A stretch of DNA of 64,000 nucleotides, taken from the NCBI GenBank assembly GCA_965153355.1, contig OZ231127.1, positions 11,718,001-11,782,000 on the forward strand, given 5' to 3'. The translations under genes and the position numbers were made by a program. The notes below the pieces were generated by a model. The model was not told where the DNA came from. It saw nothing but the letters and a program-made list of their open reading frames with translations, and ran no database searches. Below are positions 55,646 through 64,000 of this stretch, piece by piece. Source of the DNA: Flaccisagitta enflata. Lineage: Eukaryota > Chaetognatha > Sagittoidea > Aphragmophora. Numbering within the stretch: position 1 is the first letter of the stretch; each line of letters starts with the position of its first letter.

Positions 55646-56415
55646 CTCCAAATTACAACCATGCAAAGCAGGGCAACGGGTACACACTACATATTGCCCT
55701 TAAGGACGAATTAGATTTTAGTTTTTCAGTGTCCCAAATCCCAGTTTCCCAAGGCCCAAACCCCAGCTTCTAGGCCCAAACTCATCTCAGCTTCTTGAGG
55801 ATGGGATTTGGGTCCTGAGGCGGAGATTTGGGCCCTAAGGCTAGGATTTGGGTCTCAAGGCTGGGATTTGGGTCTGAAGGCTGGGATTTGGGCCTCAAGG
55901 CTGGGATTCAGGCCTTGAGGCTAGGATCTGAGCTAAAGGGGGGGTGTAAAAGAAGAAGAAAGAGAAAATCCCAAATATGTGTGAAAGCATAGGTCATCGA
56001 CCCTTGAGGCTGCTGCCCAAGAGCAGATTTCGGGCATGAGAGGCGACCTCTGTGGCCTGGATGAGTAGATCAGGCCTGATAGGGTATATCAGAACTGATA
56101 GGGCAGATTTTAGGCCTGAAGAGGGCTGAGTGATAGACAGACAAACGAACGGAAAAATGGACAGGATGGAATCGGCTGGGGGGGCTGATATAAAGCGTGG
56201 AAGGCTGATTTGAGGCCTGGAGGGCTAAATTGAGGGCTGGAAGGGCAAATTTGAGGTCTTGAAGGGCAAAGGGGGGATAGAAGGACGGATGGAAGGAAGG
56301 ACAGACATCTGGAAATTCCCGTGTTTTACAAGACATTGGTCCTTTGGGGCCGCTGTTTTCTGCTCAGGGGGATGTTTTCTGCTCATTTTTTGCAATGTTT
56401 CACAATCTCCCTGAT
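55646..56415. mobile_element. Two truncated family-2 elements
   Basis: 55735-56013 holds AGGCTGGGATTTGGGTCTCA units, then GTGTGAAAGCATAGGTCATC, GACCC...GCTGCCC. 56014-56368 holds AGGCCTGATAGGG units, a GGACGGATGGAAGGAAGG tract and ACAAGACATTGGTCCTTTGG, GGCCGCTG. 55655-55680 resembles the right half of the palindrome spacer. Confidence 0.65.
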
Positions 56416-56764
56416 CTCGCAACTGTTTGCTGGTCCGTCCGTCGGTCCTGTCGTCCGTCCGTCGTCCGTCGGTCCGTCGGTCCGTCACACTTTACTTTTT
56501 TGTACTATAACGTCAACTCTTAGGTCATTTTAGGTCATTTTAAGTCATTAATAGTTATTCTAAGTCATTACGAGTCATTCTAAGTCATTATAAGTCATTT
56601 TAAGTCATTTTAAGTCATGTTAAGTCATTTTTGGTCAGTTTTTAGTCGTTTTAAGTCAATTTTGGTCATTTTAGGTCATTCTAAGTCATTGAAAGTCATT
56701 CTAAGTCATTCTAAGTCATTCTTTGTCTGTAAGTCTCGCACGCGACTTATAGGTGTTGGCCTTG
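56416..56764 (-). mobile_element. Family-1 element flanked by a 28 bp direct repeat
   Basis: + orientation: CTCGCAACTGTTTGCTGGTC, CGTCCGTCGGTCC tract, ~18 units of TCATTCTAAG, then AAGTCTCGCACGCGACTTAT, AGGTGTTGGCCTTGTT. The flanks TTTTGCAATGTTTCACAATC+TCCCTGAT are identical at 56388-56415 and 56765-56792. The related site at 51800-51825 has one copy. The 3' hairpin is incomplete (CTCGCAACTG). Confidence 0.8.
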
Positions 56765-57430
56765 TTTTGCAATGTTTCACAATCTCCCTGATAGATGAAC
56801 TGACAGTTGGACAGATTAACCATTGGAAACATCAGCAGACTAGCCAAGAGACAAAGCCCCTTGCATATATTCGAGAATGCATGTAAAAACAGGATGAGAC
56901 CATGAAAAAACTGACGGTGGGAAAATCCTTGGAAATCCCCATAACAATGCTTATGTTTGACAGCCTATAAAGAGGGGGTTTTTCAAGGAATTTACAAAAA
57001 AATTGGTGACGGTTTTAAAGATCTTGAAAAGATCTTTCAAATGGGACCAATCTGGCATTTCTAGCTTTATTCGTTCAAAAGTTATGAGCAAAACAAATGA
57101 AATAAATAGAATGGAAGAAAAATTCAATGATCTGGAAAATGGTCCAAAATCTCCATAACATTGCTTATGTTTGACTGCTTATAACTTGGTTGTTTTTCAA
57201 TGGATTTCAAAAAAATTGGTGATGTTGAAAAGATCTTTTAAATGGGACCAATCTGGCATTTCTAACTTTAAGCGTTTAAAAGTTAGAAGCAAAACAAGGG
57301 ACATTGTCCAAAAGAGGGAAAGTTTTATGGCCTGTACCAACCACCCAGGAAAAAATGAGAATTAAAAAAAAGGCGCCCTTGGAATTATTTTGAAACCTTT
57401 TGACATGGATTATACATTAGCCTGTACCTA
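56765..57430. repeat. Inverted repeat, right arm
   Basis: Inverse of 51165-51837, including both ~230 bp sub-units (TCTTTCAAATGGGACCAATC at 57032, TCTTTTAAATGGGACCAATC at 57234). Loop between arms is ~4.9 kb. No gene. Confidence 0.85.
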
Positions 57431-58334
57431 AATGACAAAAAGCAGTAAAACTGACATTCTACGAGCAGATCATGTTGTGGGACTGTCTCAGGCTTCTATT
57501 GGAATCAATATTGGCTTCTAAAATTTACTTTTAGGTATTTGCGCTACCTTCTATAAACCCTACTCCTATAGGAAACTAAAATTTCAAAGTTCCTCACCCC
57601 AATTCTGACGGTGATTTGGGAATCTGCAGAAAAAACTGTCAATTGAAAGTGTTTTCCTTTTTTTGATATTCCAATTAAAAGGTGGTCAAAAGTGCTGTCA
57701 AATATCGTGAAACATACCTTTCCTTTTAATTTCTTTGTAAAATAATTGAACTTACCTTCTTTAAAAATCTTTAGCGTGGATTTTGATAATGATCCTGAAG
57801 GAATTTTGAAAATAAAAGCACTTTCAACATGACAGTTTTTTCAGGTTTGATTCAAATCTGCAGTCAAAATTTTGATTTGAGCAATTTGAAATTTTAAGTT
57901 TCTTACTGACCTATGGGAAGTTCAATGTAAAGTGCGGAAAGCAAGATGTAAACTTTTAAAGCTGAAAATGATGACAATAGAAGCTGCAAGACATGCTCCA
58001 CAACTTGAACTGCTCGTGTAGCACTGATTTTTTGGTTTTAATAATTAGTATACAGGCTATTACATATGGGCTGGAATTCACCAGAAACCATGAAAAAAGT
58101 GGCAGTAATCCTATTTTTTATCAGGACAAGTAGGATTGATTATGCTTCATTCCACAAGTCGGCTATTCTTCAAATTTTCATTTTGTTATTAATCTTTTTT
58201 TGCGCAAGTTGAACACATTGCTTCCCAACTTGATGTGATTGGTCACTTTTCACCATCTTCAGTCACTGAAATTTTGTTAGGGATCAATCAAAAGCAACCA
58301 CATTGACTGTGGCACTGAAAATCAGGGAAAAATA
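57431..58334. other. No gene recognised
   Basis: AT-rich. 58060-58110 (ACCAGAAACCATGAAAAAAG, TGGCAGTAATCC) is the inverse of 51120-51160, so the homology of the 51 kb repeat resumes after an insertion or deletion of ~630 bp. Confidence 0.5.
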
Positions 58335-58720
58335 GGACTGAGCCAAATGAGCTAGATAAGCTAAAATATCTAAAATGATTCAACCAGACAACCACCTTTG
58401 CTCACTGACATGCTTTCTTGTATTTGCATGCTTAAATCAAAACATTTATTTATTCATCCTGTTTAAAATCAAAGCGCAAGCTAAATGAGCTAAATGAGCT
58501 AGAATACTCGAAAACGCCCTCACAGATGAGCAGCTCTGCTCACTGACATGTGTTTTTATTTGCTTGCTTAAACAAGTTTGAAAATATTTATTCATTTATC
58601 ATATTTGAAATCAGAAAGAACAGACTGAGCTAAGTGAGCTAAATGAGTTAAAATGCTAAAAAATACCCTCACAGATGAGCAGCTGTGCTCATAAACATAT
58701 TTTCTTGTATTTGCATGCTC
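58335..58720. repeat. Three tandem ~140-150 bp units
   Basis: GAGCTAAATGAGCTA-type words and CACAGATGAGCAGCTCTGCT, CACTGACATG recur with spacing ~138 and ~149 bp, followed each time by TCTTGTATTTGCATGCT. Confidence 0.8.
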
Positions 58721-59640
58721 AAGTAAACATAAATACACTCCTTTATTGATCAAACACAAAATCATAAAAAATCAAAAAAAATTCCATTCAAATTTTTCGT
58801 AAATGAAGCTTAAAAAAATCATAGCGCAAAAAGTATTTGTCGTAGAGCATTCTGCTTGGCGCCAAATGAAAGAGAATTATCAAATTTACTTACCCTATCA
58901 ATTTCATTGGAGGCCTCAATCGCCCCTAGGAGACCCTCAACTTTCTCATAAGAAAATGAAAACCCTGTTTCTCTCGAATATGTCAAAAAGTCGAAGACTG
59001 ACTTCGACTTTTTTCCCGATTAATCTTTTTTTGCGCAAGTTGAACAAATTGCTTCCCAACTTGATGTGATCATTCTTCTGAACAAAAGTAGTTTGAAAAA
59101 TGAATGAATGAATGAGTCTATTTCACGAGAGCGGAACAAAAATTACAATGCAAGTTGGGCAATTGTAAAAGCTGGCCTCGAAGGATAGCCTGTATAGGCC
59201 TAAAACTTAGGCTTTATGGTCCCATCTCGGATCTGTCAGTGTTTCATCTCCCTCGTATACATTTTGGAATTTCTGTATTTCTCTTTACTCCTCATCAGCT
59301 CTTTCAGGGTTGGAGATATAGGGGGATGGGAGATGAATTATTTTCGGTTCATCTTCATCACGCGGAGTAACGGGGGTCGGCGGGGGGGGGGGGGAAGCGA
59401 ACTACTTTGCGCATTGTCCTGAAGGTTTGTGTTAAGCGGGAAAGAAACACAAGGATGACGACCTCAGCTCCAGAACTCCATTCATTCAATTCATTTGTGT
59501 ACAATGGTAATGAGTTTGTAAATTAATGTCAGGGTGGCAGCTTGGCGTCAAACATCCTCTGAGGCTCCAATTCTGTTCATTCTGCTGTTGATTAGGCATC
59601 CCCTAACAGGCAGATTATTACCACCTAGGCAGCCCTTCGA
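58721..59640. other. No gene; short duplicated block
   Basis: 59025-59070 TTTTTGCGCAAGTTGAACAA, ATTGCTTCCCAACTTGATGT duplicates 58197-58243. 58850-58880 carries GGCGCCAAATGAAAGAGAAT, the dispersed repeat of 19768. A G run lies at 59380-59394. Confidence 0.5.
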
Positions 59641-59649
59641 AATAGTGAG

Positions 59650-59692
59650 TGCAAAGGTGCAAAGGTGCAAAGGTGCAAAGGTGCAAAGGATG
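59650..59692. repeat. (GTGCAAAG)n minisatellite
   Basis: Five perfect 8 bp units. The flanks are unique. Confidence 0.95.
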
Positions 59693-59987
59693 GTTGAGTA
59701 CGTATTCCATATGAATTATCCTTATGTCAGGGTGGGATTTTCTGGATTGTTTAGGTTGCTTGAGTGAGCAAATTTTACCAAAGAGGATTTTTCTCGTCAT
59801 GATTGGATTTGAAAAATTTAATAACAAGAAATGATCGGAATTTCTTTTTTAAGGTTCGCAATGTCGATTTTATAGGAATCTATACATAAGTATAACAGTA
59901 CTATAAGATGTAAATCAGTTATTCGAAGATTTGTTTTGATTCAATGTTCCCGTTTGTCATTTTATTGTGGTCGATGACCTCATCGAC

Positions 59988-60073
<86 letters not shown>

Positions 60074-60454
60074 AATTGGCATATCATTACGAAAAGTTGT
60101 AACAATGTATCAGAAATGCTTTCTGGTTTAATCTGCAGTTGTGAGTTGCCTCATTCTTTCCTCAGAGAAAAAAGTGAAATCAGAGAAAAAATGAAAACAA
60201 GTTTGTGATGTTTCACGCGTTAAACATCCGTGTAAACAAGACTAGACAAAAAAGAACCGCGAGGTTGAACAAAATGCAGCTACAAGATAAACGGCAAATC
60301 TGCTCTAGAAAAATAAAAGAGCGGAGACTGTGGCAGTAGAAGTGGTGGTGATGGGGGCGGCAGTGTTGGTGAATGGTGCTGGTGGTGATGGTGATGGCGG
60401 CGTGTCGGTGCTGGTGGTGAGCAACTGTCATGCTGATAAGTATACCGACATAAT
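59693..60454. repeat. (GA)n microsatellite (59992-60070) in otherwise unassigned sequence
   Basis: About 78 bp of pure (GA)n. 60330-60420 is GGTGGTGATGGTG-rich. No exon is supported. Confidence 0.7.
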
Positions 60455-60970
60455 AAAATAGTCGCAAAAGCGTTAGACGGTCAGCGGTACCCGTCCCCTG
60501 CTTAGGCAGGCCAAAGGAAGTTGATGAGGGGAGTACAGCGGTCTTCGAGTCGATGACGAAAGCCACAGGCTATAGATTTTTCCTTCTTCTTCTTCTTCCT
60601 CCTTCCTTCTCTCTCCTCTCCGTCCTCCTCACCCAGCCTCCTGGGCCAAATTCCAGTCTCGAGGCCCAAATCCCAGTCTTGAGGGCCCTATCCCAGCCTC
60701 AAGGCCCAAATCCTAGCCTGGAGGCTGAGATTTGGGTCTCAAGGCTGGGTTCTGGGCCTCCAGGCTAGGATTTGGGCCTTGAGGCTGGGATACGGCCCTC
60801 AAGACTGGGATTTGGGCCTCGAGACTGGAATTTGGGCCTCGAGACTGGGATTTGAGGGGGGGGGGACGTAGAAGGAGAAGGAGGAGAAGGAGAAGGAGAA
60901 GAAGGAGAAAATCCCCCAAATGTGTGAAAGCATAGGTCATCGACCCCTTCGGGGCCGCTGCCCAAAAAGC
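60455..60970. mobile_element. Family-2 foldback element with symmetric array
   Basis: GTCGCAAAAGCGTTAGACGG, TCAGCGGTACCCGTCCCCTG; CTTCTTCTTCTTCCTCC tract; units CGAGGCCCAAATCCCAGTCT (60655-60720) turning at about 60722 into GAGGCTGAGATTTGGGTC and CGAGACTGGGATTTGGGCC; GAAGGAGAAGGAGGAG tract; AAGCATAGGTCATCGACCCC, TTCGGGGCCGCTGCCCAAAA. Both flanking tracts and arrays mirror each other. Confidence 0.8.
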
Positions 60971-61164
60971 GTCATCTTTGAATGAATGCAGCTCCGGAAA
61001 AAGTAAAGCTCTAATTATCAGAGTATCCCATTTTAAAGTGGTTCAAACACTTTTAATCTGGGGTTGGAAGCTCAATTTGTTTAGGCGCTGCCGATGGAGC
61101 AGTTCATGCTTCTTTATACACGTAGCTTTTTCTATTCACAAGATAGTAGTGCCGTGGTGAAAGT

Positions 61165-61271
61165 GGTGGAGGTGGTGGAGGCAGTGGTGGCAGCAGCGGC
61201 AGCGGCAGTGACGGCGGCAGCGACGGCGGCAAAGGCGACATTGCGATCGGCGTCACTGCACTGCCCAAAAG
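61165..61271 (+). CDS. Possible Gly/Ser-rich exon
   Basis: One frame reads a Gly/Ser/Asp-rich stretch then GGKGDIAIGVTALPK, ending AAAAG before a consensus donor GTGAGC (61272). The upstream limit is unclear: stops TAGTAG lie just before, and an acceptor at ATAGTAG|TGCC is possible. The GGC/GGT triplet run could equally be a simple repeat. Confidence 0.25.
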
Positions 61272-61375
61272 GTGAGCGCAGCATTTGAAAAAATTCCGCG
61301 CCCTTTAAACATTGCTCCTTTGATGAAAGAGAATTCAAGGGAATATTTTCCATATTTCCACTCAGGATGAATAGA

Positions 61376-61378
61376 AAC

Positions 61379-61471
<93 letters not shown>

Positions 61472-61472
61472 C

Positions 61473-61512
<40 letters not shown>

Positions 61513-61522
61513 CAGAGAGAGA
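61376..61522. repeat. (GA)n microsatellite
   Basis: About 145 bp (GA)n with AAAG and ACAG interruptions. Confidence 0.95.
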
Positions 61523-61927
61523 ATAAAAAAATACCATTTGAAAAAAAAGCTAGGGACAAAGTACATTTGAAAAAAAAATGTCCTTTAAAAAAGTTGTTGT
61601 TTTTGTTTTTCTCAAAATTATCAGATGTCTAAATTTAATGGTCACCGACGGACCGACATCAAGACGCAAGGCCATGATGGAACCTGAATCTGATTGGCTC
61701 TTGAGAAAAAAGAAAAAGAATTAGAATGGTAGGAAAAAAAAAGAAAGAAAGAAAGAAAACAATAGAATAGAGAAAAAAAAAACAACATTGCAGATGAAGT
61801 TTTGCATTTCCGATTGAATTGCAGTCGGGCCTTTATTGATTCAACTCACATTGGACTTAAAAAGAACAATTCTTGCTCCCTCGCCATCTCCTTTATTTAC
61901 CCACCCCCTACCCCAATATTTTCTGTC
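61523..61927. other. No gene recognised
   Basis: A-rich sequence with AAAAGAAAGAAAG. Contains GGTCACCGACGGACCGACAT (61640), a fragment of a family-1 tract. Confidence 0.4.
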
Positions 61928-61935
61928 TTTCTGTC

Positions 61936-62001
<66 letters not shown>

Positions 62002-62008
62002 GACTCTG

Positions 62009-62039
<31 letters not shown>

Positions 62040-62040
62040 T
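61928..62040. repeat. (GTCT)n then (CT)n
   Basis: About 17 GTCT units (61928-61998), then TTTCTCTCTTTCTCTC to 62040. Confidence 0.95.
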
Positions 62041-62057
62041 TTGCGTTTCTCTGAAAG

Positions 62058-62084
62058 GCGGGCAAAACCCAGAGCCGAATCCAG
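62058..62084 (+). CDS. Possible 27 bp micro-exon
   Basis: GTTTCTCTGAAAG precedes GCGGGCAAAACCCAGAGCCG and a perfect CAG|GTGAGT donor (62085). Phase 2 in and out matches the candidate exon ending at 61271, giving a basic RRAKPRAES peptide. Size and repeat context make this tentative. Confidence 0.25.
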
Positions 62085-62815
62085 GTGAGTGTCAATAACA
62101 CTTGGAATTTAGATAACCCACTTTTAATCGTTTTTTCGGCCAACACCAAATCGTTTTTGCACGAAATAAGGCCGGATACATATATGGAGGCATCAGTTGA
62201 GTGTTGGGTAGGGGCAGATGATGTATGATAGAATACAAGCATGATCAAGGGCTTTTGGTTGGGCAGGAGTGGTTAAGCTTATGGATGGAATTATTGGGCA
62301 GGGGTGGTTTAAGAAAAAGACCATTTACAAGATGAAATCGGTCTCAAAAGGTAGAAGAACCATCGTGATAATACCTGACAAAATACCTGATATGACAAAA
62401 TAAAGAAATAAACCTGACAAATACCCTGTGAACCTCCGATCGTTGCGTCCACCCAACACCTGATTTCAAGTTTCAAGGTTTCATTTTTTGTCCCGAGCTG
62501 AAAACGCCATCGTGACATCAAGTTAGGTTGGTAGAGGTTTAAACACAGTTAATTTCCGTGCGCTTTTGAAATATTGTGTTATATAACTGACTACAAAACA
62601 TTAGTAAAAAGTCTGACTTTAAAATCACCCAAAAAAGGAAGAAATGTGTTTTGATAAGAACTGCGCTTGTAGCGGTGAGGAAAAAAACAAGGAACATCCC
62701 GTTGTGAAATTTGGTAAAAATAGGGCCTGAGGAAAGTAAACATGGAACACAAACCAACAAAACAAAATAAAAAGAAGGAATGCAGCGATGGTTGGGAAGA
62801 GCAGGGAAGAAAAGA
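62085..62815. other. Family-1 5' remnant (62167-62290) and unassigned sequence
   Basis: AAGGCCGGATACATATATGG, GTTGGGTAGGGGCAG and two further TTGGGCAGG-GTGGTTAAG units. No 3' hairpin. Downstream to 62815 no gene is seen. Confidence 0.5.
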
Positions 62816-63104
62816 ACAAGGCCAAGTAGGCCAACGATGCGTCCTTTTTGAATGAACGTTTTTTATGAATGAATGTTTTTAATGAATGAATGTTTTTTTA
62901 TGAATAAATGTCATTTGTGAAGGAATTAATGATTTAATGAATGAATTACTAGATGTATGCTTCTTTTTTATTTGGCCAGAACCACTTTCTGTTGGAAAAT
63001 GCTTGATTTTGATGTTTTCTAACGAATGCGTTACTGGAATTGAACAGACCAACTGACAGAATTATTTTGAACATGTTTATTATAGAAGAGGACGCATCTA
63101 AAAA
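62816..63104 (+). mobile_element. Family-1 element with word GATGCGTCC
   Basis: Starts ACAAGGCCAAGTAGGCCAAC then GATGCGTCC (62836-62844). A TGAATGAATGTTTTT array follows, and the end is TATAGAAGAGGACGCATCTA, AAAA. The 3' end carries the exact complement of the 5' word (GGACGCATC). The core beyond the array is unique and contains CCAACTGACAG but little of the usual GACCGACC tract. Confidence 0.65.
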
Positions 63105-63119
63105 CAGACAGAAGGAAAG

Positions 63120-63166
63120 TGTGACAGAAAGAAAGAAAGTATGGTAAGAATGAAAGAAAGAAAGAG

Positions 63167-63201
<35 letters not shown>

Positions 63202-63267
63202 ATGAAAGAAAGAAAGAATGAAAGAAAGGGAAGAAAGAAAAAAAAAGGAAGAAAGAAAGAAAGAAAG

Positions 63268-63347
<80 letters not shown>

Positions 63348-63350
63348 TGA

Positions 63351-63394
<44 letters not shown>

Positions 63395-63470
63395 CAGAAA
63401 GAACAGATGAAAGAAAAAACAGATGAAAGAAAGAACAGATGAAAGAAAGAACCGATGAAAGAATGAAAGA
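63120..63470. repeat. (GAAA)n microsatellite
   Basis: About 300 bp of GAAA units with AGATGAAAGAAA variants at the right. Lys/Glu/Arg or Ser/Phe/Leu frames are translations of it. Confidence 0.95.
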
Positions 63471-63499
63471 AAGCGGCAAAAACGAAAAGAAAGAAAAAA

Positions 63500-63622
63500 A
63501 CAAGGCCGTCTACTTTCCCCCCCCCCCCCCGGGCAGGAGCAGAAAACCTTGCAAAAATTTTTTGTGTCGGACCGACAGACAGACACGGCAGGGTTCTAAA
63601 GTCGCGTGTCCGCGACTTAAAA
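63500..63622 (+). mobile_element. Family-1 element, short copy with C run
   Basis: ACAAGGCCGTCTACTTT, a 14-base C run, GGGCAGGAGCAGAAAACC, GTCGGACCGACAGACAGAC, GGCAGGGTTCTAAAGTCGCG, TGTCCGCGACTTAAAA. Hairpin stem GTCGCG/CGCGAC with loop TGTC. Confidence 0.65.
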
Positions 63623-63800
63623 GAAAAAGAAAAATAAGACGATATTTTGGTCTGATTTGGAATTTTCGCAGTTTTCCTTTGGAGTTGGGCGGGCAGCTGT
63701 GAAATCGTTAAGAAGTAAGATTCGCTATCATTTGATAGTCTGTTGTTTGATCGTCATATTCCTCTACTTTTCATTGCTTTCCTCTCTCTTTTCTTTTTTT

Positions 63801-64000
63801 TTAGTTGCCGACACACAACTCTATAAGAGGGTTTGTCCGTTGGTTGGTCCGTTGGTCGGTCCGTTGGTCGGTCCGTTGGTCGGTCCGTTGGTCCATCCGT
63901 CAAAAACGCGATAAACGCGCATTGTTGATGCTGCAGTTGGTATTGTGTATGTGAGAGTGTGATGGAGGGGGGTTGGGGGTGGGGTTGGATATTGTGACCC
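63801..64000 (-). mobile_element. Family-1 element running off the window
   Basis: TTTTTTTAGTTGCCGACACA, CAACTCTATAAGAGGGTTTG, then GTCCGTTGGTCGGTCC units to 63900. The hairpin word is AGTTG(CCGAC). The 5' end lies beyond 64000. Confidence 0.6.

Noticed and set aside
62816-63104. Family-1 as classic Helitrons (hairpin followed by CTRR)
   Set aside because: The hairpin plus CTAA is suggestive, but the hairpin abuts the end, no TC start or A|T insertion is seen, and a 28 bp direct repeat flanks one copy. Kept only as an alternative.

Overview
This 64 kb window looks like intron-rich, gene-poor nuclear DNA of an animal, most likely a marine invertebrate. The supports are GT-AG introns with conserved codon phase, an animal-type sphingomyelin synthase, a SIRT2-like sirtuin exon, non-LTR and Penelope-type reverse transcriptase remnants, TA-flanked MITEs, tRNA-derived repeats and very abundant AG/CT microsatellites. 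Nothing bacterial was seen (no operons, ribosome binding sites or CRISPR). I cannot name the species. Nearly all long open frames are translations of simple repeats.

Host genes. (1) A sphingomyelin synthase gene on the + strand has its last four exons at 9630-9817, 10282-10426, 11044-11175 and 11420-11813. They carry the family motifs D2, D3 and D4 with all catalytic His/Asp residues. The last ~28 codons and the stop lie inside a repeat element. (2) A SIRT2-like sirtuin on the - strand is represented by an exon at 49172-49388 and a zinc-ribbon exon at 30913-30996. The latter also exists in opposite orientation at 28689-28772 because it sits in a giant inverted repeat. (3) A decayed, unrecognised coding region lies at 381-1560 on the - strand. 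(4) There are weak exon candidates at 7857-7949, 61165-61271 and 62058-62084.

Layout. 0-7 kb: pseudogene, GA/AT microsatellites, a foldback element broken by a long element here called family 1, then a cluster of short family-1 copies. 7-12 kb: the sphingomyelin synthase gene, with repeats in its introns. 12.7-15.8 kb: a TA-flanked MITE holding nested insertions, including a 2.3 kb family-1 array. 17.6-43.5 kb: a giant inverted repeat (arms ~12.1 and ~13.6 kb, 133 bp spacer at 29772-29904) carrying, in both arms, a LINE reverse transcriptase, a Penelope-like fragment, tRNA-like repeats, MITEs, arrays and the sirtuin exon. 43.5-51.1 kb: a direct duplication around CT microsatellites plus the sirtuin exon. 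51-58 kb: a second inverted repeat and several foldback minisatellite elements, here called family 2, one enclosing a CCT/CCG...GGC/GGA hairpin. 58-64 kb: microsatellites, family-2 and family-1 copies.

Main new observation. Two apparently undescribed repeat families shape the window. Family 1 (about 23 copies) begins ACAAGGCC and ends in a hairpin followed by CTAAAAA. The hairpin word (GTCGCGTGC, GTTGCGGAC, GGTGCGAC or GATGCGTCC) is matched by the same word near the 5' end of the same copy, and the cores are fast-evolving minisatellites. Family 2 has inverted GGGCAGCGGCCCC ends around arrays of ~20 bp units that reverse orientation at the centre. Names and boundaries are mine, read by eye from the sequence.
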